Source: an uncultured Campylobacter sp.
Lineage (GTDB): Bacteria; Campylobacterota; Campylobacteria; Campylobacterales; Campylobacteraceae
Reading direction: 5' to 3'
DNA length: 42,956 nucleotides
NCBI RefSeq assembly: GCF_963526985.1
Contig: NZ_CAURPW010000016.1
Coordinates: 1-42,956 of the forward strand
A program made the position numbers and the translations under genes. The notes under the pieces are model-generated. The model searched no databases, was not told the DNA's origin, and worked only from the letters and a program-made list of their open reading frames with translations. Shown piece by piece: positions 7,898-16,039 of this stretch (position 1 is the stretch's first letter; every line of letters starts with the position of its first letter).

Positions 7898-7910
7898 TTA
7901 TTGTCAATAA
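7898..7910. promoter_or_regulatory. Candidate operator between exbB and the receptor gene
   Basis: TTATTG-T-CAATAA is a perfect 6-1-6 inverted repeat in the middle of the shared A/T-rich divergent promoter region (7849-8060). The spacing is like a Fur half-site pair, but the sequence is not a clean match to the usual GATAAT-based Fur box. Iron regulation of such a locus is expected from the family; the assignment to Fur is inference. Confidence 0.35.
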
Positions 7911-8060
7911 CGAATAAAAAAGCTGTTTTAATATATTTATTTTAAATTTAGCTTCAAAATTGTAATATTCGTTTTCAAAATCTATGCAAGATAAAGAAAA
8001 CAAAATTTAAATGTTTTTCTAAATCGGCGCAAATTTTCGTAAATTTAAAGAGGAGAAAAA

Positions 8061-10058
8061 ATGAGTTTTAACAATGTTGCGAAATTTTCTTTCGTAGCGG
8101 CTCTGGCTATCGGCGCAAATGCCGCCGAGAACGTAACACTAAGCGGCGTAGAGGTAAGCAGCACTAGCGGCGGCTACGGCGTAGACGACGTAAAGATAAG
8201 CACGAGAAACGCAGGCATACTAAAAGACGTCATGCGCGATATCCCGGGCGTTTATGTGGGTGGCACGAACGGCATGAATCAAAAAATCTACATGAGAGGC
8301 GTGAGCGACCGCGGCTTAAATATCACGATCGACGGCGCGAAACAAAATGGAAATACCTTTCACCACAACGCAGACCTACTAATCGACCCCGATCTGATTA
8401 AAGCCATCGACGTTGAGGTCGGCTCGCGCTCTGTGGTAAACGGCGCTGGGGCTCTGGGCGGTTCGGTAGCCTTTAGGACGGTGGATGCTAGAGATCTGCT
8501 GGAAGATGGCGAAATCATCGGCGCCAAAATCAAAACGGGCTACGCCTCAAACAACGACGAATTTTCGCAAGGGCTAATGGTTTTTACCGCACCCGTCGAG
8601 GGACTTGACTTTTTAGCCGCGATAAATCACAAAGGCTACGACTACGGTAAAAGCGGCAACGGCAAGAAAATAGGCGGCGACGGCAATGACCTTAGCTATC
8701 TTTTTAAGCTCGGATATAGCTTTTTAGACGCGCACAGGATATCGCTCTCTCACGAACACAACCAATACAAGGGACTTTATCCGTTGAGGGCGGAGTTTGG
8801 CAGCTGGCATAGCGCCGATGCCGACCGTAAATACGAGCGCGATACGACGACGTTAAAGTACGAATTTACGCCGAGCGAACTGCTAAATCTAGACGTAACG
8901 GCGTATCATACGAAGCATCAGAGAATCGACGGTAGCAAATGGGGCGTAAAAACTAGAGGCCTAAGCGCGAAAGCAAAAACCGCGATAGAGACGGGCGACG
9001 TAACGCAAACGCTAAGATACGGCGCGGAGTACTACCACAGCGAGAACTTTAACAAACCGCAAAACAACCGTCCCGAAAAAGTAAACAACTACTCGTTTTA
9101 CTTAGAGGACGCGATCAAATTTGCAGGCCTAACCGTGACTCCTGGTATCAGATACGAGCGCCACGAGCTAAAGACATATAACGGCACGGGCGCAAATATC
9201 GGCGGATATAAATACAAATTTGACGAATTTACGCCCGCTCTCGCTCTTGATTACGAGTTTATGAAGGGGCTTGGCGTATTTGCCAGCTACGCTAAAGTGT
9301 TTAGAGGACCGGATGTTATGGAGTCTATGCTAGCTAGCGGCGCTAGTAGGGGTACGGCGCTAGGATACAGAGCAAACCCTGATCTAAAGGCTACTACGGG
9401 CGATAGCTACGAGATCGGCGGACGCTACAAGGGCGAGTTTAGCGAAACGGGACACGTTAGCTTCGTAGCTAAATACTTTAAAACCAAATACAAAAATCTA
9501 ATCGTAGATAATAACGCAGCAGGCGGGCGTATAAATCCGGTGCTTTATAGGATCAACGCAGGCGGCGCGGATATCGACGGCGTCGAGCTTTTGGCGAGAC
9601 TAAACCTCGACGCGCTAAGCCTAGGTGCTAGCTATACTCATCAAAAAGTAAGATATAAAGACCGCGTAAGAAACGGCAGCGGCGGCTACTACACGTCAAA
9701 TATCATCGGCTACCGCGACCAGGGCGACAAATACACATTTAACACCGAGTATTCGATAAACGCTATCGATACGCTTGTGGGTTATAACCTTATTTATTTT
9801 GCCTCGAAAGACACGACTAGTGCTGGCAACGACGCTACCGTGCATATCCCGAGCTACGCCGTGAGCGATGTCTATCTCACTTATGCGCCAAGCAGCGGTA
9901 AATTTAAGGGGCTTGAGATAAACGCCGGCGTTTATAACGTATTTAACAAAGCCTACGTCTCGCAGTCTCAAAGAATAGCCGAATATACGGGCGATGCGAA
10001 CGCGATCGACTGGGAGCCGGGCAGAAACTTTAAGGTTAATGTCTCTTATAAATTTTAA
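8061..10058 (+). CDS. TonB-dependent outer-membrane receptor (iron complex/heme-type family)
   Basis: The 665 residues start with a signal peptide (about 1-21, ending IGANA/AEN). A plug domain follows (about 28-150: DVMRDIPGVYV, YMRGVSDRGLNITIDG, ALGGSVAFRTVDA), then a 22-strand barrel ending in the aromatic VSYKF typical of BAM substrates. The plug resembles hemoglobin/transferrin-type receptors. The barrel has FRGP (about 414) and NPDL (about 439) boxes like heme receptors, but no histidine lies between them, whereas ShuA/HemR-type receptors carry a ligand histidine there. The substrate is therefore uncertain. AGAGGAG precedes the ATG by 6 bp, and a strong terminator follows. It diverges from exbB-exbD-tonB, which would energise it. 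Confidence 0.9.
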   Translation: MSFNNVAKFSFVAALAIGANAAENVTLSGVEVSSTSGGYGVDDVKISTRNAGILKDVMRDIPGVYVGGTNGMNQKIYMRGVSDRGLNITIDGAKQNGNTFHHNADLLIDPDLIKAIDVEVGSRSVVNGAGALGGSVAFRTVDARDLLEDGEIIGAKIKTGYASNNDEFSQGLMVFTAPVEGLDFLAAINHKGYDYGKSGNGKKIGGDGNDLSYLFKLGYSFLDAHRISLSHEHNQYKGLYPLRAEFGSWHSADADRKYERDTTTLKYEFTPSELLNLDVTAYHTKHQRIDGSKWGVKTRGLSAKAKTAIETGDVTQTLRYGAEYYHSENFNKPQNNRPEKVNNYSFYLEDAIKFAGLTVTPGIRYERHELKTYNGTGANIGGYKYKFDEFTPALALDYEFMKGLGVFASYAKVFRGPDVMESMLASGASRGTALGYRANPDLKATTGDSYEIGGRYKGEFSETGHVSFVAKYFKTKYKNLIVDNNAAGGRINPVLYRINAGGADIDGVELLARLNLDALSLGASYTHQKVRYKDRVRNGSGGYYTSNIIGYRDQGDKYTFNTEYSINAIDTLVGYNLIYFASKDTTSAGNDATVHIPSYAVSDVYLTYAPSSGKFKGLEINAGVYNVFNKAYVSQSQRIAEYTGDANAIDWEPGRNFKVNVSYKF

Positions 10059-10081
10059 TTTTACTCTAAACTTACGCTTCA

Positions 10082-10115
10082 AGGGGCTTAAATTTAAGCC
10101 CCTATTTTCTACTTT
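10082..10115 (+). terminator. Rho-independent terminator of the receptor gene
   Basis: A perfect palindrome, AGGGGCTTA-AATT-TAAGCCCCT (10082-10103), is followed by ATTTTCTACTTTTTT. It lies 24 bp after the stop codon. Confidence 0.85.
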
Positions 10116-10351
10116 TTTATAAATTTACTCAAATCTAGCGTTGTTTCTTTTGTTATTTGCGGCAAAGGATTGTTGTTTTAAATGCGCTGAAATTTACGCG
10201 GCTTTAGCTAAGCTAGTAAAATTTACCGCATATCGCAAAAGGCAAATTTGTAGAGTTAAATTTATGGGCGCGCGGCGTTAAATTTAGCGGGTATTTTTTT
10301 GGTTTTTACGGAGTTTTCGGCGAGTAAATTCGAAGTTAGATTTGACGTAAT
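10116..10351. other. Convergent intergenic stretch
   Basis: This is A/T-rich spacer between two facing terminators. No gene of useful length is seen; the AAATTT word is repeated several times. Confidence 0.5.
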
Positions 10352-10385
10352 TGATTTAAAAAAGGCGAGTCAAATTTGACCCGCC
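10352..10385 (-). terminator. Rho-independent terminator of the prfB-rclA-sel1 operon
   Basis: GGCGAGTCAAATTTGACCCGCC (split GGCGAGTC / GACCCGCC around AAATTT, one mismatch) spans 10364-10385. On the minus strand it is followed by TTTTTTAAATC. It lies 24 bp beyond the stop of the lipoprotein gene. Confidence 0.85.
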
Positions 10386-10408
10386 GTAGTAAATTTGGCT
10401 CCTTAAAT

Positions 10409-11023
10409 TTAGCGTTTTCTACCCATTCTTTTTAGGTTGTCGCATGCGGACGAATCTCCGCTAAAGCATGCCGAGCGGTAGATGTTTCTGGCTTTTGACT
10501 CGTCCTGCGATACGCCTAGGCCGTGTTCGTATAGCACTGCTGTATTCGTGCATGACGGGATGTCTCCTAGTTTGCAACCTCTTTCGTATGCGCTCATGGC
10601 CGCGACGTAGTCAGGCTCTTTGCCCTCGTCGCCGGAGCGGTAAAAGTCGCCTAAATAGTAGCAAGATATCGCCCCTCCGTTCGTGCAAGAGGCGTTAAAA
10701 ATCTCCAAAGCTTTATTTTTATCCCTGTCTACGCCAAGGCCTGATTGATACATATTGGCTAGGTTGGTGCAAGCTAGCTGATAGTTGTTTTGGCATGCGT
10801 TATCGTAGTATTTTTGCGCCGTTTTATGGTCTTTTAGATTTTGATAGCTGATGGCTAGATCGTTGCAAGCCGAGTAGTTACCCTTTTCGCATTTTGGCTT
10901 TAGTATATCGATCGCTCGTTTGTTAAAGTCGTAATCAGCGTTATCGCTCGCCGCTCCGCCGCCGCTTGAGGCTGCGCATCCTACGAACAAAAACCCGATA
11001 AAGGCAAGAAGTAAATTTCTCAT
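10409..11023 (-). CDS. Sel1-repeat (Hcp-like) lipoprotein
   Basis: The ATG at 11023 is chosen, giving 204 aa, because AAAGGA lies 6 bp before it and the protein then starts with a clean lipoprotein signal, MRNLLLAFIGFLFVGC, with lipidated Cys at residue 16. A longer frame reaching 11065 would overlap the upstream gene and bury the signal. The mature part holds about four 36-residue alpha-alpha Sel1/TPR-like repeats (ACNDLAISYQN, ACTNLANMYQSGLGV, SCYYLGDFYRSGD, SCTNTAVLYEHGLGV) with paired cysteines spaced like Helicobacter cysteine-rich proteins. The likely location is a periplasm-facing membrane surface; the ligand is unknown. It is the last gene of the prfB operon and follows the RclA-like gene by 19 bp. 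Confidence 0.88.
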   Translation of the reverse strand: MRNLLLAFIGFLFVGCAASSGGGAASDNADYDFNKRAIDILKPKCEKGNYSACNDLAISYQNLKDHKTAQKYYDNACQNNYQLACTNLANMYQSGLGVDRDKNKALEIFNASCTNGGAISCYYLGDFYRSGDEGKEPDYVAAMSAYERGCKLGDIPSCTNTAVLYEHGLGVSQDESKARNIYRSACFSGDSSACDNLKRMGRKR

Positions 11024-11042
11024 TTTCCATCCTTTGTGTTTA

Positions 11043-12386
11043 TTAAAATTGTCCAAACAAATCATTTAACGCTTCGCTGATGCTAGGATGCGTAAAAATC
11101 TGATTTTTGAAAAAATCAGCGCCCGCGCCAAGAGCCATCGCTATGGCGATCTCGTTGATAAGCTCGTTTGCGTAAATGCAGTGAAACGCCGCGCCTAAAA
11201 TTTTGCCGCTTTTTGCATCCACGATCGCTTTTAAAAATCCCGTTTCGTTGCCGACTACCTTTGCGCCGGGGACTGCTGCTAGCGGGAGTTTTAGGACTTT
11301 AAAATCTAAATTTTGAGCCGTCGCTCGTTTCTCGTTTAGCCCGATGCTAGCTAGCGGAGTCTCGGTAAAAAGCGTGCTGGCGTGAGGCGAGCGGTTTAGA
11401 GTGCTGCGTTTGCCCGTGCCAAAAAGCTTGTCGAATACGATACGAAAATCATCTAAGCTCGTGTAGGTAAAAAGCTCGCCGCCGCGAACGTCGCCTACTG
11501 CGTAGATATGCGGCTGGGTGGTTTGTAAAAACTCGTTTACAAGCACGTTTTCTTTGGCGTCGGTTTGTACGCCCGCCGCGCTTAAATTTAGCTCCGCAGT
11601 CGCAGCTACTCGTCCGGTCGCTAGTAAAAACGCGTCCGCTTCAAGGCATTTCGTCTCGCCGTTTTGGGTAAAAATTAGCGCGCAATCTTTTAAATTTTTA
11701 ACTTCGCAGCCCTCTAAAATTTCGACGCCTTGCGTTTGTAGCAGCGCTTTTACGCTCTGTTTTACGTCTTCGTCCTCGTTTTTTAGCACGCCCGAGCGAG
11801 CTATGATAGTGACTTTTGAGCCAAATTCGGCAAACATCGAGGCAAACTCAAGCCCGATGTATCCACCGCCCACGACTACTAGGTGTTTTGGAAGCGTTTT
11901 TAGGCTTAAAATCCCCGTACTGTCGTAAGCCAAATTTGAACTAACCTCAAAGCTTGGTTTTTCATTAACCGAACCAGTATTTATAACGATAGTAGGCGCG
12001 GTAAGTACGCTTTTTGCGCCGTCAGGAGCCGCGACTTCGACGCTGTTTTTATCTATAAATTTAGCCGTGCCGTTTATCACGTCGATGTTTGCGTTGCCGT
12101 CAAGCATAGCGAAATTTTTAGCCCTAAGCGCGGAGACGAGAGCGTCTTTTTTCTCGATGCTTAGCGTGAAGTATTCGCCCGCGACGTTGTTATTTACGTA
12201 TTGCGCTTCTTTGCTTAAATTTACTAGTTTTTTTGTCGGGATGCAGCCGACGTTTATGCACGTTCCGCCGTACATCTGCGCCGATTTTTCGATCACGGCG
12301 ACCTTTTTGCCCAAATTTGCGGCTTTTACGGCGAGAGTTTTGCCTGCTTTGCCAAAGCCGATGACGATGATATCATAGTTTTTCAT
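11043..12386 (-). CDS. rclA: RclA-like pyridine nucleotide-disulfide oxidoreductase
   Basis: The 447-residue flavoprotein has an FAD-binding GFGKAGKTLA motif at residues 10-19, the redox-active disulfide in YGGTCINVGCIPTK, an NAD(P)-binding GGGYIGLEFA motif near 172, the second FAD motif YAVGDVRGG, and a C-terminal dimerisation domain ending THPSISEALNDLF. The tail and GFGKAGKTLA fit E. coli RclA (a Cu(II)/NAD(P)H reductase linked to hypochlorous-acid stress) better than lipoamide dehydrogenase or mercuric reductase, and the HxxxE catalytic pair of dihydrolipoamide dehydrogenase is not kept. It overlaps the upstream 101-aa gene by 4 bp. Physiological substrate in this organism is inferred. 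Confidence 0.8.
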   Translation of the reverse strand: MKNYDIIVIGFGKAGKTLAVKAANLGKKVAVIEKSAQMYGGTCINVGCIPTKKLVNLSKEAQYVNNNVAGEYFTLSIEKKDALVSALRAKNFAMLDGNANIDVINGTAKFIDKNSVEVAAPDGAKSVLTAPTIVINTGSVNEKPSFEVSSNLAYDSTGILSLKTLPKHLVVVGGGYIGLEFASMFAEFGSKVTIIARSGVLKNEDEDVKQSVKALLQTQGVEILEGCEVKNLKDCALIFTQNGETKCLEADAFLLATGRVAATAELNLSAAGVQTDAKENVLVNEFLQTTQPHIYAVGDVRGGELFTYTSLDDFRIVFDKLFGTGKRSTLNRSPHASTLFTETPLASIGLNEKRATAQNLDFKVLKLPLAAVPGAKVVGNETGFLKAIVDAKSGKILGAAFHCIYANELINEIAIAMALGAGADFFKNQIFTHPSISEALNDLFGQF

Positions 12387-12688
12387 ATATTTTTTCCTAG
12401 TATGTAGTGAGTAGTTTCATTTACTTTTTTTATGTTTATCTTGTTTTTTTCAGCCCAGTTTTCGATCACGTTTAGCGCGTCGGGCGTTTTGCCCGCGTTT
12501 TTTATCTTAAACACGTCCTCGCTACCGCTCATCGCGACAAAGCCGCCGAGCGGTTTTAGGTGGTCGTTTAGCGTGATAATGCTACTTAAATTTAACCCGT
12601 CGCAGTTGTTTAGGATGCGCTTAACCTGCGCGGCGGTCGCGTCGTTTTCGTTGTAGCCTAGTTGGTTTAAAAGAGCTGAAATTTCCAT
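12383..12688 (-). CDS. Hypothetical protein, 101 aa
   Basis: I do not recognise this small soluble protein. It has an N-terminal helical part (MEISALLNQLGYNENDATAAQVKRILN) reminiscent of short metal-responsive or UBA-like helices, a central glycine-containing region and a basic C-terminus ending HYILGKNI. There is no signal peptide, and the only cysteine is in NNCDGL. GGAAA precedes the start, 11 bp after the prfB stop, and its own end overlaps the RclA-like gene by 4 bp, so it is cotranscribed and probably translationally coupled to that flavoprotein. Confidence 0.75.
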   Translation of the reverse strand: MEISALLNQLGYNENDATAAQVKRILNNCDGLNLSSIITLNDHLKPLGGFVAMSGSEDVFKIKNAGKTPDALNVIENWAEKNKINIKKVNETTHYILGKNI

Positions 12689-12699
12689 ATTTTTCCTTT

Positions 12700-13800
12700 C
12701 TAGTTTATGCTTTTTTGACTTACCAAAACGCCTTCGATGAGCTTTTTTATATCGCCGTCTAGTATCGCGTCGGTTTGACTGTACGCCTCGCCGCTGCGGT
12801 TGTCTTTAACCTGCTGATACGGGAAAAGCACGTACGAGCGGATCTGATGGCCCCAGCCGATCTCGCTTTTTTCGATACTGCCGGCGGCTTCTTGCTGTTT
12901 CATTAGCTCTAGCTCGTACAAACGCGATTTTAGCATTTTCATCGCGGTGGCTTTGTTTTTGTGCTGGCTGCGGTCGTTTTGACACTGCACGACGATGCCC
13001 GTAGGAGCGTGGGTGATACGCACGGCGGACTCGGTTTTATTTACGTGCTGACCGCCCGCTCCGCCTGCGCGGTAGGTATCGATTTTTAGGTCTTTTTCAT
13101 CGATTTCTATCTCGATGTCGTCATCGATCTCGGGACTTACCATCACGCTGGTAAAGCTCGTATGTCTGCGACCCGCGCTATCAAACGGGCTGGTTCGCAC
13201 GAGTCGGTGGATGCCGTTTTCGGCCTTTAGATAGCCGTAAGCATTTACGCCCTTAACGATAAAACTCACGTCTTTTAGTCCTGCCTCTTCACCCTCTTGA
13301 AAGTCCAGGGTTTCGACCTTAAAGCCCTCGCGCTCGCAAAAGCGCAGATACATGCGGTATAGCATGCTAGCCCAGTCGTTACTCTCCGTGCCGCCAGCAC
13401 CCGGATGTATGGTGACGATGGCGTTTTTGCCGTCGTCCTCGCCGCTAAGCAGCATAGAAATCTCTAAATTTACTATCTTATCCTCTAGCTCGCCCGCCTC
13501 GGCAAAGAGCGAATTTATCGTCTCTTCGTCGTTTTCGGAGTTTGCTAGCTCGTATAGATCCTTTGCGTCGTCTACGGCGCTTTTGGCGTTTAAGAAGTTA
13601 TTTAAGATATTTGAAATTTTCGTTTTTTCCTTGCCGATGGCGCTTGCTTTTGCGATGTCTTGCCAGAAATTTTGATCGTTTTCTAGCTCCTCGATCTCTT
13701 TTAGGCGAGCTTTGATGCTTTCAGGCTTTACGACGCCAGCGATATTTTCTACTTTAGTGTTTAGGGTTTTTAGAAGTTCCGTGTATTCGTAATTATCCAA
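12700..13800 (-). CDS. prfB: Peptide chain release factor 2
   Basis: The protein recognises UGA and UAA codons and triggers peptide release. The 366 residues contain the RF2-specific SPF tripeptide (RTSPFDSAGRRHTSF) and the catalytic GGQ in RAGGAGGQHVNKTESAVR. The frame is continuous from the ATG: the +1 programmed frameshift found near codon 26 in many other bacteria is absent, as is usual in this lineage. It opens a four-gene minus-strand operon and diverges from panC across a 107-bp promoter region. Confidence 0.97.
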   Translation of the reverse strand: MDNYEYTELLKTLNTKVENIAGVVKPESIKARLKEIEELENDQNFWQDIAKASAIGKEKTKISNILNNFLNAKSAVDDAKDLYELANSENDEETINSLFAEAGELEDKIVNLEISMLLSGEDDGKNAIVTIHPGAGGTESNDWASMLYRMYLRFCEREGFKVETLDFQEGEEAGLKDVSFIVKGVNAYGYLKAENGIHRLVRTSPFDSAGRRHTSFTSVMVSPEIDDDIEIEIDEKDLKIDTYRAGGAGGQHVNKTESAVRITHAPTGIVVQCQNDRSQHKNKATAMKMLKSRLYELELMKQQEAAGSIEKSEIGWGHQIRSYVLFPYQQVKDNRSGEAYSQTDAILDGDIKKLIEGVLVSQKSIN

Positions 13801-13832
13801 ATTTTAAGACCTTTTTTGTGCTTTTTGGCGTG

Positions 13833-13838
13833 ATTATA
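13833..13838 (-). promoter_or_regulatory. -10 element for prfB
   Basis: TATAAT on the minus strand, 33 bp before the prfB start, within ATGTTATAATCACG. Campylobacter sigma-70 promoters usually show this box with weak or no -35. Confidence 0.6.
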
Positions 13839-13869
13839 ACATATTTGTAAGAGTAAAGATAAAATTTGC

Positions 13870-13875
13870 TATAAT
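13870..13875 (+). promoter_or_regulatory. Extended -10 element for panC-rimO-tilS
   Basis: TGCTATAAT gives an extended -10 (TATAAT at 13870-13875), 32 bp before the panC ATG. It sits back-to-back with the prfB promoter. Confidence 0.65.
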
Positions 13876-13907
13876 CGCGCGTTAAAATTAAACATAAAGA
13901 AGAGAAA

Positions 13908-14729
13908 ATGCAAATTCTAAGAACAGCAGAACAGCTGCGAGATTTCGTCGCGGCAAATCCCGAAAATATCGGCTTCGTACCCACTATGGGCGCACTTCAC
14001 GGCGGACATGCTAGCCTCATAGAAAAGTGCGTAGCGGAAAACAAAACCGCGATCGTTTCGACCTTCGTAAACCCGACGCAGTTTTTAGCGGGCGAAGACT
14101 TTGAGGACTATCCGAAAAACGAACAAAACGACGCTAAAATTTGCGAAGAGCTGGGCGTGCATGCGATGTTTGCGCCTGAGGCTAGGGAGCTATATTTTGA
14201 TACCGAGCCGTTAATCAGCGCGCCTGAAAATTTAGCAAGCGTGCTCGAGGGCAAGACTCGCCCGGGGCACTTTGACGGCGTGCTTCGCGTGCTAAATAAG
14301 CTTTTTAATCTAACAAACGCAAAGCGCGTCTATATGGGCAAAAAGGACGCGCAGCAGCTGCTCATCGTGCGTAATTTCGTAAAGACCTGTTTTTTAAATT
14401 TAGAGATCGTGCCTTGCGAGATCGTCCGCGCGCCCGACGGACTGGCGCTTAGCTCGCGAAACGCCTACCTAGACGAGGGGCAAAAGCTAGAGGCGCTTAA
14501 GCTTTCGCATTCGCTTAAAAAAGCTTCAAATTTGATCGCAGCCGGCGAGCTAAGCGCACAAACGATAAAAGGCGAGATGCTACAAACCCTAGAGCCGCTA
14601 AACGTCGACTACGTCGCGATCGTGGATAGAAATTTAAACGAAATCTTGCTAATAGAGCCAGATAACACCATCATCCTAGTCGCCGCGTACGTGGGCAAAA
14701 CGCGTCTGATCGACAATCTGTGGGTATAA
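13908..14729 (+). CDS. panC: Pantothenate synthetase
   Basis: It joins pantoate and beta-alanine using ATP in vitamin B5/CoA synthesis. The 273 residues carry the nucleotidyltransferase HIGH-type motif in PTMGALHGGHASLI, the pantoate-binding FVNPTQF region, YMGKKDAQQLLIVR, and LALSSRNAYL at the KMSKS-like position. Length is normal. AAGAGA precedes the ATG. It is followed after one base by rimO, so panC, rimO and tilS form an operon without functional relation. Confidence 0.97.
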   Translation: MQILRTAEQLRDFVAANPENIGFVPTMGALHGGHASLIEKCVAENKTAIVSTFVNPTQFLAGEDFEDYPKNEQNDAKICEELGVHAMFAPEARELYFDTEPLISAPENLASVLEGKTRPGHFDGVLRVLNKLFNLTNAKRVYMGKKDAQQLLIVRNFVKTCFLNLEIVPCEIVRAPDGLALSSRNAYLDEGQKLEALKLSHSLKKASNLIAAGELSAQTIKGEMLQTLEPLNVDYVAIVDRNLNEILLIEPDNTIILVAAYVGKTRLIDNLWV

Positions 14730-14730
14730 G

Positions 14731-16038
14731 ATGGGCAAACTTCACTTAGTATCTTTAGGCTGTAACAAAAATCTGGTGGATTCTGAAATCATGCTCGGAC
14801 GCCTCTCAAACTACGAGATCACGCCCGACGTCGCAAGCGCCGACGTCATCATCGTAAATACCTGCGGTTTTATAAACTCGGCCAAAGAAGAGAGCATCCG
14901 CGCGGTCCTAGATATGCACGAAGCGCGCAAAAAAGGCTCCCTGCTCGTGGTCACCGGCTGCCTCATGCAGCGATACCGCGAGGAATTGATGAAGGAGCTG
15001 CCCGAGGTCGATCTTTTTACCGGTGTCGGAGACTACGACAAGATCGATGAGATCATCCTAAAAAAGCAAAATTTATTTAGCCCCGAAACCTACCTGCAAG
15101 CAAGCGAAGAGCGCGTGATAACGGGCTCAAACTACCATGCCTACATTAAAATTTCAGAAGGCTGTAATCAAAAATGTAGCTTTTGCGCGATCCCGACCTT
15201 TAAGGGCAAGCTAAAATCACGCGCGCTCGAAAACATCGTAGACGAGGTGCAAAAGCTCGTAAAAAAGGGCTACTACGACTTTAGCTTCCTCTCGCAAGAC
15301 AGCAGCTCGTATATGCGCGATCACGCTGTTAGCGACGGGCTCATCTCTCTCATCGATGCGGTCGAAAAGATCGAGGGCGTCAAAACCGCGCGCATACTCT
15401 ATCTCTATCCGAGCACGACCTCAAACGCGCTAGTGGAACGCATCATCGCCTCGCCCGTATTCGTAAACTACTTTGACATGCCGATCCAGCACGCAAGCGA
15501 CAAGATGCTAAAAATCATGAGGCGCGGAAGCGGCGCGGAGCGGATCAAAGAGCTTTTAAATTTGATGAAAAGCGCGCCTGATGCGTTTTTGCGAACGGGC
15601 GTCATCGTCGGACATCCTGGGGAAACCGAAGCCGAATTTGACGAGCTTTGCGCGTTTTTACAGGAGTTTAAATTTGACCGCGTTTCGGCGTTTGCCTACT
15701 CGAAAGAGGAAGACACGCTCTCATACGAGATGGAGCAGGTGCCTGCCAAAATCATCTCAAAGCGCCTAAGTAAAATAGAAAAGATCACTCGAGCTGCGAT
15801 CGAAGCGAGCTTCGCGCAGGAGCTGGGTAAGAAAATTATCGTTTCGCTCGAGGGCGAAAGCAGCGAGGGCGAGATGTTTTACGCCGCGAAAAAGGCGCTC
15901 TGGGATAAGGACATCGACGGCGAAATTTTGATCAACGAAAGCGACGTGGAGCAGCTAGAAACCGGCGGTCGCTACTGGTGCGAGATCACGCAGGTAGCGG
16001 GCAGCCAGGCGCTAGGCAAGATCACGGCAAAGGCCTAA
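14731..16038 (+). CDS. rimO: Ribosomal protein S12 methylthiotransferase
   Basis: A radical-SAM enzyme that methylthiolates an aspartate of ribosomal protein S12. The 435 residues contain the N-terminal UPF0004 domain with cluster cysteines (VSLGCNKNLVDSE, NTCGFI, VTGCLMQR), the radical-SAM CxxxCxxC in SEGCNQKCSFCAIP (about residue 147), and a C-terminal TRAM domain. LGCNKNLVDSE and the Cys arrangement separate it from MiaB, whose gene is also in this window. One base separates it from panC and one from tilS. Confidence 0.96.
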   Translation: MGKLHLVSLGCNKNLVDSEIMLGRLSNYEITPDVASADVIIVNTCGFINSAKEESIRAVLDMHEARKKGSLLVVTGCLMQRYREELMKELPEVDLFTGVGDYDKIDEIILKKQNLFSPETYLQASEERVITGSNYHAYIKISEGCNQKCSFCAIPTFKGKLKSRALENIVDEVQKLVKKGYYDFSFLSQDSSSYMRDHAVSDGLISLIDAVEKIEGVKTARILYLYPSTTSNALVERIIASPVFVNYFDMPIQHASDKMLKIMRRGSGAERIKELLNLMKSAPDAFLRTGVIVGHPGETEAEFDELCAFLQEFKFDRVSAFAYSKEEDTLSYEMEQVPAKIISKRLSKIEKITRAAIEASFAQELGKKIIVSLEGESSEGEMFYAAKKALWDKDIDGEILINESDVEQLETGGRYWCEITQVAGSQALGKITAKA

Positions 16039-16039
16039 A

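Noticed and set aside
12700..13800. Programmed +1 frameshift in prfB
   Set aside because: The frame is continuous from the ATG, with no CTTTGA-type stop near codon 26.
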